Below are positions 35,447 through 42,595 of a DNA stretch of 64,000 nt, in pieces. Under the pieces are notes generated by a model. That model had not been told where the DNA came from, made no database searches, and was given only the letters and a program-made list of their open reading frames with translations. Each line of letters begins with the position of its first letter. Position 1 is the first letter of the stretch. Source of the stretch: an uncultured Lachnospiraceae bacterium (GTDB lineage: Bacteria; Bacillota; Clostridia; Lachnospirales; Lachnospiraceae); assembly GCA_910588215.1 (NCBI GenBank), contig CAJUQJ010000007.1, positions 1-64,000 of the forward strand. Direction: 5' to 3'. The position numbers and the translations under genes are program-made.

Positions 35447-35454
35447 GCTCATTT
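35410..35454 (-). promoter_or_regulatory. Putative ANTAR two-hairpin antiterminator site, glt leader
   Basis: Hairpin 1: AAATGAGC (35454-35447) and GTTCATTT (35440-35433) form eight pairs around the six-base loop AAAGGC, with A at position 1 and G at position 4. Hairpin 2: AGTACAGA and TCTGTGCT (35431-35410) form eight pairs around the six-base loop CGAGTA. Hairpin 1 cannot coexist with the terminator at 35379-35446. Two neighbouring hexaloop hairpins with A1/G4 are the known recognition form of ANTAR proteins. Confidence 0.7.
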
Positions 35455-35460
35455 GTCAGT

Positions 35461-35489
35461 ATCATACTCTGAAACCTTTACTTTGTCAA
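35461..35489 (-). promoter_or_regulatory. Sigma-A promoter of the glutamate synthase operon
   Basis: Minus strand: TTGACA (35489-35484), 17-base spacer, TATGAT (35466-35461). The expected start is near 35454, exactly where the antiterminator hairpin begins. Confidence 0.85.
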
Positions 35490-35575
35490 GGTGAAACATT
35501 AAAGTTTTAAATTTATTATAACGACTCCGAAGACGATTTTTGATGTAAAACAGTACTGCAAATTACAAAAAGGGG

Positions 35576-35604
35576 TTGACAAAGAAAATTTGCAGGTGTA
35601 TAAC
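35576..35604 (+). promoter_or_regulatory. Sigma-A promoter of the glnN operon
   Basis: TTGACA (35576-35581), 17-base spacer, TATAAC (35599-35604). The expected start is near 35611. Both divergent promoters lie within 145 bases and share near-consensus boxes, so initiation looks constitutive and control probably happens in the leaders. Confidence 0.87.
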
Positions 35605-35612
35605 ATGAGCGT

Positions 35613-35644
35613 AAAGGCAACGGCGTCTTTGAGTGTAAATGCTC
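35613..35644 (+). promoter_or_regulatory. Putative ANTAR antiterminator site, glnN leader
   Basis: Hairpin 1: AAAGGC (35613-35618) and GTCTTT (35625-35630) form six pairs (one G-T) around the six-base loop AACGGC, again A1 and G4. Hairpin 2: GAGT and GCTC (35631-35634, 35641-35644) around the six-base loop GTAAAT, weaker. Hairpin 1 uses the same bases as the 5' arm of the terminator. Confidence 0.65.
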
Positions 35645-35663
35645 GAAGATGCCGTTTTTTTTA
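35619..35663 (+). terminator. Leader terminator (attenuator) of glnN
   Basis: AACGGCGTCTTTGAG (35619-35633) pairs with CTCGAAGATGCCGTT (35642-35656), followed by eight Ts. It sits between the promoter and the glnN start codon, so it is an attenuator rather than an end-of-gene terminator. Confidence 0.88.
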
Positions 35664-35719
35664 TTATTTATTAGTGGTCAAAATCAATCTTAAACAAGAA
35701 CAGCAAAGGAGAGTAAGTT

Positions 35720-37816
35720 ATGGGAACAATAAAAGATTATTTTGGAAGTCAGGTATTTGATGACAGAGTCATGAAAGCTACTTTGTCCGATCAGGTTTAT
35801 GCATCCCTCAAAAAGACCATTGACGAGGGTACCGAGCTTGATATCGGTGTTGCCCATGCGGTGGCCATAGCAATGAAAGACTGGGCGGTGTCTAAAGGCG
35901 CTACTCATTTCACGCACTGGTTTCAGCCGTTGACCGGTATTACAGCCGAAAAACATGACAGTTTTATCACGCCGTCCCCTGACGGCGGTGTGATCATGGA
36001 ATTCTCGGGCAAGGAGTTGATCAAAGGGGAACCGGATGCATCTTCTTTCCCAAGCGGCGGACTGAGAGCTACTTTTGAAGCGAGAGGGTATACTGCCTGG
36101 GATCCTACCTCTTATGCATTTATCAAAGGCAAAACGCTTTGCATTCCTACGGCATTCTGTTCTTACGGCGGGCATGCATTAGATAAGAAAACGCCGCTTC
36201 TCCGTTCTATGGAAGCGCTGAATAAACAGGCCATTCGTATCCTCCATTTATTCGGCAACGACACCGTAAAGAGAGTGACCAGTTCTGTCGGCCCCGAACA
36301 GGAATATTTCCTTATCACTAAGGATATGTATGATCAGCGCCCTGACCTTCGCTTTACGGGCCGCACTCTGTTTGGTGCAAAACCGCCGAAAGGCCAGGAA
36401 ATGGATGACCATTACTTCGGTGTAATCAAGCCTCGTGTTGCCGCTTATATGGAAGAATTAAACGATGAACTCTGGAAACTGGGGATTCTGGCAAAAACTG
36501 AGCATAACGAGGTCGCCCCTGCCCAGCATGAGCTGGCGCCGATCCATACCACCACCAATATTGCCACGGACCACAATCAGCTTACGATGGAAATCATGCA
36601 GAAAGTAGCTGCAAAGCACGGCCTTGTCTGTCTGCTTCACGAAAAGCCGTTTGCAGGTGTAAACGGCAGCGGCAAACATAACAACTGGTCGATTGTGACA
36701 GATAGCGGACAGAATCTGCTTTCTCCCGGCGCCACACCTTATGAGAACGCTCAGTTCCTGTTGTTCCTCTGTGCTGTAATGAAAGCGGTGGACGATTATC
36801 AGGATCTGCTTCGGATTTCGGTGGCTACTGCCGGTAACGATCACCGGCTCGGTGCAAACGAAGCGCCTCCTGCCGTTGTTTCCATATTCCTCGGTGATGA
36901 ACTCAATGCAGTTCTGGAGGCGATTGAAAACAACACACCCTATGAGGGAACTGAAAAAACACAAATGAAGCTCGGCGCAGATGTTTTGCCGAAATTCAAC
37001 CGCGATACCACCGACCGTAACAGGACATCTCCTTTTGCATTTACCGGCAATAAGTTTGAATTCCGTATGCTCGGTTCTTCAAACAGTATTGCCTGTGCCA
37101 ACATTATGCTGAATACTGCGGTTGCCGAAAGTCTCAGAATCTATGCCGACCGTCTTGAATGTGCAGAAGATTTTGAAACTACGCTTCATGAAATGATAAG
37201 AAAAACAATTAAAGATCATAAACATATCATTTTCAACGGAAACGGCTATGATGAAAGTTGGATCAGAGAGGCGACGGAAAGGCGCGGACTTCTCAACTAC
37301 CGCACGACCGCAGACGCAGTGCCTCATATTCTTGACAAAAAGAATGTGGATATGCTGACCTCTCATGGTGTATTTACAGAGGCTGAGATCAGATCAAGGT
37401 ATGAGATCACGCTTGAAAACTACTGTAAAACCATTGTCATTGAAGCAAATACAATGGTGGATATGGCAAAAACGCAGATCGTGCCAGCTGTCAGCGCTTA
37501 TGCATTAGAACTTGCAAGAACGTCGGCAGCAAAGAAGGCTTTGGATTCCACCCTGGCATGCGGTTATGAAACGGATCTTGTCCGTCAGCTTTCAATCTTG
37601 ACAGACAGAATCTATGCCGGTGCGGCGGCTGTTGAAAATTCGGTCTTGTCGCTTACAGACGCTGAAGATATCGGCGCGGAAGCCGCCCTGATCCGTGATA
37701 AAGTTCTGGCCAGGATGAGCGAATTAAGGGTGGCCTGCGATGAGGCCGAAACCTTGACCGCCAAAAGTTATTGGCCTTATCCCACATATGCTGATCTGCT
37801 TTTCAGCGTTCAATAA
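35720..37816 (+). CDS. glnN: Glutamine synthetase type III
   Basis: 698 residues, the usual length of the GS-III family (about 700). N-terminal GSIII domain (FGSQVFDDRVMKATL, THFTHWFQPLTGITAEKHD, GGLRATFEARGYTAWDPTS). Catalytic part with SVGPEQEYFLI, HNEVAPAQHELAPI, HEKPFAGVNGSGKHNNWS, ATAGNDHRLGANEAPPA and FEFRMLGSSNSIACANIMLN. It makes glutamine in the cytoplasm as a dodecamer in characterised members. ATG 35720 follows AAAGGAGAGTAAGTT. The leader has a promoter and attenuator. Followed after 15 bases by the ammonium channel, so both belong to one nitrogen-scavenging operon. A second, type I enzyme lies on the divergent operon. Confidence 0.95.
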   Translation: MGTIKDYFGSQVFDDRVMKATLSDQVYASLKKTIDEGTELDIGVAHAVAIAMKDWAVSKGATHFTHWFQPLTGITAEKHDSFITPSPDGGVIMEFSGKELIKGEPDASSFPSGGLRATFEARGYTAWDPTSYAFIKGKTLCIPTAFCSYGGHALDKKTPLLRSMEALNKQAIRILHLFGNDTVKRVTSSVGPEQEYFLITKDMYDQRPDLRFTGRTLFGAKPPKGQEMDDHYFGVIKPRVAAYMEELNDELWKLGILAKTEHNEVAPAQHELAPIHTTTNIATDHNQLTMEIMQKVAAKHGLVCLLHEKPFAGVNGSGKHNNWSIVTDSGQNLLSPGATPYENAQFLLFLCAVMKAVDDYQDLLRISVATAGNDHRLGANEAPPAVVSIFLGDELNAVLEAIENNTPYEGTEKTQMKLGADVLPKFNRDTTDRNRTSPFAFTGNKFEFRMLGSSNSIACANIMLNTAVAESLRIYADRLECAEDFETTLHEMIRKTIKDHKHIIFNGNGYDESWIREATERRGLLNYRTTADAVPHILDKKNVDMLTSHGVFTEAEIRSRYEITLENYCKTIVIEANTMVDMAKTQIVPAVSAYALELARTSAAKKALDSTLACGYETDLVRQLSILTDRIYAGAAAVENSVLSLTDAEDIGAEAALIRDKVLARMSELRVACDEAETLTAKSYWPYPTYADLLFSVQ

Positions 37817-37831
37817 AGGAGGAAGTTTATT

Positions 37832-39544
37832 ATGTCATATAGTTCAGTAAACACAATTTGGGTACTTATAGGCGCTGCACTTGTATTCTTTATGCAGGCC
37901 GGATTTTCGCTCTGCGAAGCCGGATTTACAAGAGCAAAGAATACAGGTAACATTTTGATGAAAAATCTTATGGATTTCAGTATCGGAACCCCGGCTTTTT
38001 GGCTGGTAGGGTTTGGCCTGATGTTTGGCAGCAAAACTGCCTTATTCGGAACGATCGACCCGTTTATTACGGGAGATTACAGCCATATTCTGCCGGAGGG
38101 TGTTCCGCTTTGGGCATTTGCCATCTTCCAGACGGTGTTCTGTGCAACATCCGCAACCATCGTGTCGGGTGCAATGGCAGAAAGAACAAAGTTCAGCGCT
38201 TACTGTATTTATTCAGCATCTATTTCGCTGCTTATTTATCCGATTTCCGGTCATTGGATCTGGGGAGGAGGTTGGTTAGGCCAGCTTGGTTTCCATGATT
38301 TTGCCGGTTCGGTAGCGGTACATATGGTGGGAGGTGTCTGCGCAATGATCGGTGCCGCGATTCTTGGGCCGCGCATCGGTAAGTATGACAGGAACGGAAA
38401 ACCCCAAGCGATCCTTGGTCATAATATTACATTTGCCGCTCTCGGCGTGTTTATCCTTTGGTTTTGCTGGTTTGGATTTAACGGAGCCTCTACCGTGGGT
38501 ATGGACAGCGATGCTTTGATGGAAACTGCAGGACGTGTATTCTTTAATACAAATCTCTCTGCCGCGGTTGCCTGCTGTACGACTCTGGCCGTTACCTGGA
38601 TCCGTTATAAAAAGCCGGATGTATCTATGACCTACAATGCGGCGCTTGCCGGTTTAGTGGGCATTACCGCAGGTTGTGATGCGGTAAACCCGTTGGGTGC
38701 AGCCATTATCGGTCTTATCTGTGGAGTGGTGATCGTATTTTCAGTTGAGTTTTTCGATAAGGTTGCAAAGATTGACGATCCGGTTGGAGCCATATCCGTT
38801 CATTGTGTATGTGGTGCGCTTGGTACTGTTCTTACCGGTTTCTTTGCCACCGGCGTTACGACCGAAAAAGGTTTGTTCTACGGAGGCGGATTTCATTTTC
38901 TTGGCATTCAGTGTCTGGGTGTCCTCTCTGTAGCAGCCTATGTCGCCGTTGTTATGACGATTGTGTTCCTGGCTATTAAGCATACCATCGGTCTGCGTGC
39001 CGATAAGGAAGATGAACTGGCCGGACTTGATGTTTCAGAGCATGGTCTGCTGACTGCTTATGCAGGATTTGCCATGCTCCCAGATACAATTGCAGAAGAG
39101 GAAGACAGGTGTGTGGCAGTTTTGGGGGATGTTCCCGTAGCAGAAGCTGTCCCTGTAAAGAAGATGCCGGCCTTTGATGATGGTACTCATAAATTTACAA
39201 AGGTTGAGATTATCTGTAAAGAATCTCGGTTTGAGGCGCTGAAAAACGCGATGATGGATATTGGTATTACGGGTATGACGGTTTCACACGTTCTTGGCTG
39301 TGGTGTGCAAAAGGGTAAGCCGGAATACTACCGTGGTGTTCGGGTAGAAGCAAACCTGCTGCCTAAAATACAAGTTGATATCGTTGTAAGTGCGGTTCCC
39401 GTCCGCAGTATAATAGAAACTGCAAAAAAGGTTCTCTACACCGGCCATATCGGTGACGGAAAGATTTTTGTTTACGATGTTGAAAATGTTGTGAAGATCC
39501 GTACGGGCGAAGAGGGCTATGATGCTTTGCAGGATGTGGAATAA
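37832..39544 (+). CDS. amt: Ammonium transporter with C-terminal PII domain (Amt-GlnK fusion)
   Basis: 570 residues. Residues about 1-405 form an 11-helix Amt channel: FFMQAGFSLCEAGFTRAKN, SGHWIWGGGWLGQLGFHDFAG, VHMVGGVCAMIGA (first pore His), FCWFGFNGAS and SVHCVCGALGT (second pore His). Residues about 450-560 form a complete PII protein: KVEIICKESRFEALKNAMMD, GITGMTVSHVLGCG, the T-loop YYRGVRVEANLLPKIQVDI with the Tyr kept, and IGDGKIFVYDVENVVKIRTGE. PII normally blocks Amt as a separate trimer, so the fusion would give built-in gating by 2-oxoglutarate/ATP/ADP (inference). ATG 37832 follows AAAGGAGGAAGTTTATT. Confidence 0.95.
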   Translation: MSYSSVNTIWVLIGAALVFFMQAGFSLCEAGFTRAKNTGNILMKNLMDFSIGTPAFWLVGFGLMFGSKTALFGTIDPFITGDYSHILPEGVPLWAFAIFQTVFCATSATIVSGAMAERTKFSAYCIYSASISLLIYPISGHWIWGGGWLGQLGFHDFAGSVAVHMVGGVCAMIGAAILGPRIGKYDRNGKPQAILGHNITFAALGVFILWFCWFGFNGASTVGMDSDALMETAGRVFFNTNLSAAVACCTTLAVTWIRYKKPDVSMTYNAALAGLVGITAGCDAVNPLGAAIIGLICGVVIVFSVEFFDKVAKIDDPVGAISVHCVCGALGTVLTGFFATGVTTEKGLFYGGGFHFLGIQCLGVLSVAAYVAVVMTIVFLAIKHTIGLRADKEDELAGLDVSEHGLLTAYAGFAMLPDTIAEEEDRCVAVLGDVPVAEAVPVKKMPAFDDGTHKFTKVEIICKESRFEALKNAMMDIGITGMTVSHVLGCGVQKGKPEYYRGVRVEANLLPKIQVDIVVSAVPVRSIIETAKKVLYTGHIGDGKIFVYDVENVVKIRTGEEGYDALQDVE

Positions 39545-39552
39545 GTACGATC

Positions 39553-39604
39553 ACTTTTCAAACTGCGATCCGGAAAGAGACTGCCTTGGCAGTATTTGAA
39601 AAGT
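39553..39604 (+). promoter_or_regulatory. Hairpin between amt and purF
   Basis: ACTTTTCAAA (39553-39562) pairs with TTTGAAAAGT (39595-39604); inside lies ACTGC-CTTG-GCAGT. No T-run follows. It ends seven bases before the purF ribosome-binding site, so it could affect purF mRNA stability or translation. Confidence 0.5.
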
Positions 39605-39618
39605 ATGGGAGGTAAGGT

Positions 39619-41037
39619 ATGGGTGTCCATGAAGAATGCGGTGTATTTGGTGTAATGGCTCCTGAGGTCTGTGATGTTGCAACTTTATCTTATTACGGTC
39701 TTTATGCACTCCAGCACAGAGGGCAGGAGAGCTGTGGAATCGTAGTCAATGATGACGGTCTGTTCGTATCCCATAAGGATCTGGGGCTGGTCAGCGAAGT
39801 TTTTTCAGGCGAAGTTTTGTCCCGTTTCCCAAGAGGAAGAATGGCGGCAGCACACGTGCGTTATGGTACCACCGGAGGAACGAATCGAAATAATTGCCAG
39901 CCTATCGAGGTCAACCATCAAAAGGGCAGAATGGCATTGGCGCACAATGGAAATCTTTCAAATGCCGCAGAATTGCGCAACAAGCTTGAACTGTCCGGTG
40001 CTATTTTTCATACTACAAGCGATACCGAGACCATTGCCTATATCATTACGAAAGAACGCCTTAAAACAGCCTCGATAGAGGATGCCGTAAGCAGTGCTAT
40101 GAATATACTTGACGGTGCCTATTCCTTAATAGTGATGTCTCCACAAAAGCTGATCTGCGCCAGAGATCCTTATGGATTCCGTCCTCTCTGTTACGGAAAA
40201 ACAAGTGACGGACTGTATGTGGCAGCCTCTGAGAGCTGTGCCATTAAAGCGGTCGGCGGCGAGGTTATCCGTGATGTGGAACCCGGCGAGATTCTTGTTT
40301 TCGGCAAAAACGGTGTTATTTCCCGAAAAGAGCACTGTGGCAAAAAGCAGAAAAATATTTGTGTTTTCGAGTATATTTATTTTGCCCGTGCCGATTCTTT
40401 GATCGACGGTGTTTCGGTCCATGCCGCAAGAGTCAGGGCTGGTTCTGTTCTTGCAAAAACACATCCGGTAGAGGCGGATCTTGTAATCGGTGTGCCGGAT
40501 TCCGGACTTGACGCAGCACTGGGTTATAGCCAGATGTCAGGTATTCCTTATGGCATGGGACTTATGAAAAACAAATATATCGGTAGAACCTTTATAGCGC
40601 CGGGAGACCGGCTTGATAAAGTGAAGATCAAACTTTCTGCGATCGAGGATGTCGTTAAAGGTAAACGAATGGTGCTGATCGATGATTCTATCGTACGTGG
40701 GACCACCAGCGGGCGAATCGTAAAATTATTGAGAGAAGCGGGTGCGAAAGAGATACATATGAGGGTCTCTTCGCCGCCGTTTCTGCATCCCTGCCATTAC
40801 GGAACGGATATTGACTCTGAAGAACACCTGATAGCCTGTAAATATACGGCTGCCGATATTGCCGATCGGATCGGTGCTGATTCCTTGGGCTATCTTCCGG
40901 TAGAAAAGCTTTCGGTGCTTACCGGTAACTGCAATTACTGTAGTGCCTGTTTCAGCGGGGATTATCCGACAAAAATACCTACCGACACAAGAAAGGATCG
41001 GTTTGAACAGCGATTATCAGATAATTTTGAATCATGA
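39619..41037 (+). CDS. purF: Amidophosphoribosyltransferase PurF
   Basis: 472 residues. Transfers the amide of glutamine to PRPP, the first step of purine synthesis. N-terminal class II amidotransferase with Cys7 (EECGVFGVMAPE) after a 6-residue propeptide, YALQHRGQESCGI, VRYGTTGGTNRNNCQP, HNGNLSN and TSDTE. C-terminal phosphoribosyltransferase with GVPDSG and MVLIDDSIVRGTTSGR. Cysteines in ICVFEYIYF, LIACKY and CNYCSAC fit the [4Fe-4S] cluster of the Bacillus-type enzyme. ATG 39619 follows ATGGGAGGTAAGGT. It sits 74 bp after amt on the same strand, unusual company that links purine synthesis to the nitrogen operon. No other pur gene is nearby, so another copy may exist elsewhere. Confidence 0.94.
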   Translation: MGVHEECGVFGVMAPEVCDVATLSYYGLYALQHRGQESCGIVVNDDGLFVSHKDLGLVSEVFSGEVLSRFPRGRMAAAHVRYGTTGGTNRNNCQPIEVNHQKGRMALAHNGNLSNAAELRNKLELSGAIFHTTSDTETIAYIITKERLKTASIEDAVSSAMNILDGAYSLIVMSPQKLICARDPYGFRPLCYGKTSDGLYVAASESCAIKAVGGEVIRDVEPGEILVFGKNGVISRKEHCGKKQKNICVFEYIYFARADSLIDGVSVHAARVRAGSVLAKTHPVEADLVIGVPDSGLDAALGYSQMSGIPYGMGLMKNKYIGRTFIAPGDRLDKVKIKLSAIEDVVKGKRMVLIDDSIVRGTTSGRIVKLLREAGAKEIHMRVSSPPFLHPCHYGTDIDSEEHLIACKYTAADIADRIGADSLGYLPVEKLSVLTGNCNYCSACFSGDYPTKIPTDTRKDRFEQRLSDNFES

Positions 41038-41206
41038 ATATCCATTCATATTGTCAGCCGGTTTGGGCTGTGGTAAAATAATACTATCTGGTGATAATTT
41101 GCTTAGATTAGTATAAAGATCAAATAGTGATTCTGTTAATTTATTCCCGCGAGCAACGAGCCAAGTGGCTGCTTGCAGACATTTGGCGACTGCCGCGAGG
41201 GTCAAA

Positions 41207-41267
41207 TACCCCGCTGCTCTGCAGCGCTGCAAGTTTGATACCCCGTTGCTTGCAGCGGGGTCTTTGA
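41207..41267 (+). repeat. GC-rich dispersed hairpin repeat, copy 1
   Basis: A 61-base element that begins TACCCCGCTGCTCTGCAGCG and ends with GCAGCGGGGTCTTTGA. Arms ACCCCG...CGGGGT can pair in two alternative ways. A second copy in the same orientation lies at 60614-60674. Confidence 0.75.
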
Positions 41268-41290
41268 TTGCTATAAGCGAAAAGGCATTG

Positions 41291-41319
41291 AAAGCATTGG
41301 ATTTTTCAATGCTTTTTTA
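41291..41319 (+). terminator. Intrinsic terminator after the glnN-amt-purF operon
   Basis: AAAGCATTG (41291-41299) and CAATGCTTT (41307-41315) form nine pairs with a seven-base loop, then TTTTATTG. Located 254 bp after purF and before the next promoter. Confidence 0.85.
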
Positions 41320-41358
41320 TTGAAGTTACAAAATGTCAGTGGGAAAATAATTGAGAAA

Positions 41359-41387
41359 TTGTCCCGGAAGGAATTTTTTGTTATAAT
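41359..41387 (+). promoter_or_regulatory. Promoter of the receiver-GGDEF gene
   Basis: TTGTCC (41359-41364), 17-base spacer, TATAAT (41382-41387). The predicted start leaves a leader of about 125 bases before ATG 41521. Confidence 0.65.
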
Positions 41388-41520
41388 ATAAAACAGGGTT
41401 TATGTCTGGACTGACAGCAGATTGATAGGAAGGATTGTTGACGACAGGTCGCAGATCATAGTAAGTAGACCGCTGAAACTGTCTGGCGAGGAATAGCAGG
41501 AATGAAAGGAAACGGAAACT

Positions 41521-42438
41521 ATGGAAAAAATATTGATCATTGACGACAGCCCGCTGCAAACAGCACAGCTGAACGACATTTTGAGTGACGAATATGAGAT
41601 TACCATTGAACAGACAGCGGAGGACGGATTTGATCGCGCACGTGCCGGGAATTATTCCTTGATTCTGCTGGACGTGGTGCTGCCAGCGATGGACGGTTTT
41701 ACGCTGTTGAAGATCCTGCAGGAAGAGAATAATACGAAGACAGTTCCTGTTATCATGATCACGGCACTTTCGGATATTGAGCATGAACAGCGAGGTCTTA
41801 CGTTAGGCGCGGTCGATTATATCAGTAAACCTTTTAGTCCTCTGATCGTCAAAGCGAGGGTGGATACCCATATTAAATTGTATAATTACCGCAGGCAGGT
41901 TGAACTGCAGTCTAAGACGGATCAGATGACCGGAATTGCCAACAGGCGGCGACATGACGAATACAGCATAGATAAGTGGAATGATGCGGTCCGCTTGCGG
42001 ATTCCTTTTTCCATCTGTATGTTTGATATTGATCATTTTAAAGCGTTTAATGATACCTTTGGGCATCCGGCGGGTGATAAGGTCATTGCATCTGTGGCTA
42101 AAGCGATAGCTTCTTATCTGAACCGCAGCACTGATTTCTTTGCGCGTTATGGAGGTGAAGAGTTTGTAGCGATCTTGCTTGGGGATGATTCGGAGAAGGT
42201 GTTTGAATATATCAAAAGGATTCGGCAGGCGGTGGAGGATCTTCATATACCGCATGATCCGTCCGTATCGGAGTGGGTGACAGTCAGTATCGGCGGCATT
42301 ACCATGATCCCCAAAGCCGATAAGTCCTACGAATTCTACCTTAAGATGGCGGATGCCATGTTGTATGATGCGAAGAAGATGGGACGTAACAGAGTAGTCT
42401 GGGCAGACGAGAATATCAAACAGTTGTACGAAAAGTAA
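41521..42438 (+). CDS. PleD-like response regulator with GGDEF (diguanylate cyclase) domain
   Basis: 305 residues. Receiver (1-120): ILIIDDSPLQTAQLNDIL, LILLDVVLPAMDG (phosphoacceptor Asp), MITALSD and SKPFSP. GGDEF domain (about 135-300) with KTDQMTGIANRRR, FDIDHFKAFNDTFGHPAGD and the active-site motif RYGGEEF. RSTD five residues before that motif is the RxxD inhibitory site, so product feedback is expected. It should make cyclic di-GMP when phosphorylated. ATG 41521 follows GAAAGGAAACGGAAACT. Next to the solute-binding protein and hybrid kinase, which may be its upstream signal. Confidence 0.93.
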   Translation: MEKILIIDDSPLQTAQLNDILSDEYEITIEQTAEDGFDRARAGNYSLILLDVVLPAMDGFTLLKILQEENNTKTVPVIMITALSDIEHEQRGLTLGAVDYISKPFSPLIVKARVDTHIKLYNYRRQVELQSKTDQMTGIANRRRHDEYSIDKWNDAVRLRIPFSICMFDIDHFKAFNDTFGHPAGDKVIASVAKAIASYLNRSTDFFARYGGEEFVAILLGDDSEKVFEYIKRIRQAVEDLHIPHDPSVSEWVTVSIGGITMIPKADKSYEFYLKMADAMLYDAKKMGRNRVVWADENIKQLYEK

Positions 42439-42595
42439 TAGAAATTGTGAATAATTGCAGATCATGACGGCGTCAGACCACTGAAGGGTGGACTGGCGCC
42501 GTTATAATGGATAGTTTTATTGAAAAGCAGGGGAGCGTATGCTACAATGGAACGAACGACAGTATTACGATAAATATGGAAGGAACAGACGATAT

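Larger units (their letters stand above)
41038..41520. other. Intergenic region with structured repeat, terminator and promoter
   Basis: About 480 bases with no gene. In order: a long imperfect stem CCCGCGAGCAACGAGCCAAG to CATTTGGCGACTGCCGCGAGGG-like arms (41146-41202), the dispersed repeat at 41207-41267, a terminator at 41291-41319 and a promoter at 41359-41387. The last 130 bases are the leader of the receiver-GGDEF gene. Confidence 0.6.

Noticed and set aside
41038..41290. CRISPR-like repeats in the 41-kb intergenic region
   Set aside because: The repeats are hairpin arms of one element, not regularly spaced direct repeats with unique spacers; no cas gene is present anywhere in the window.
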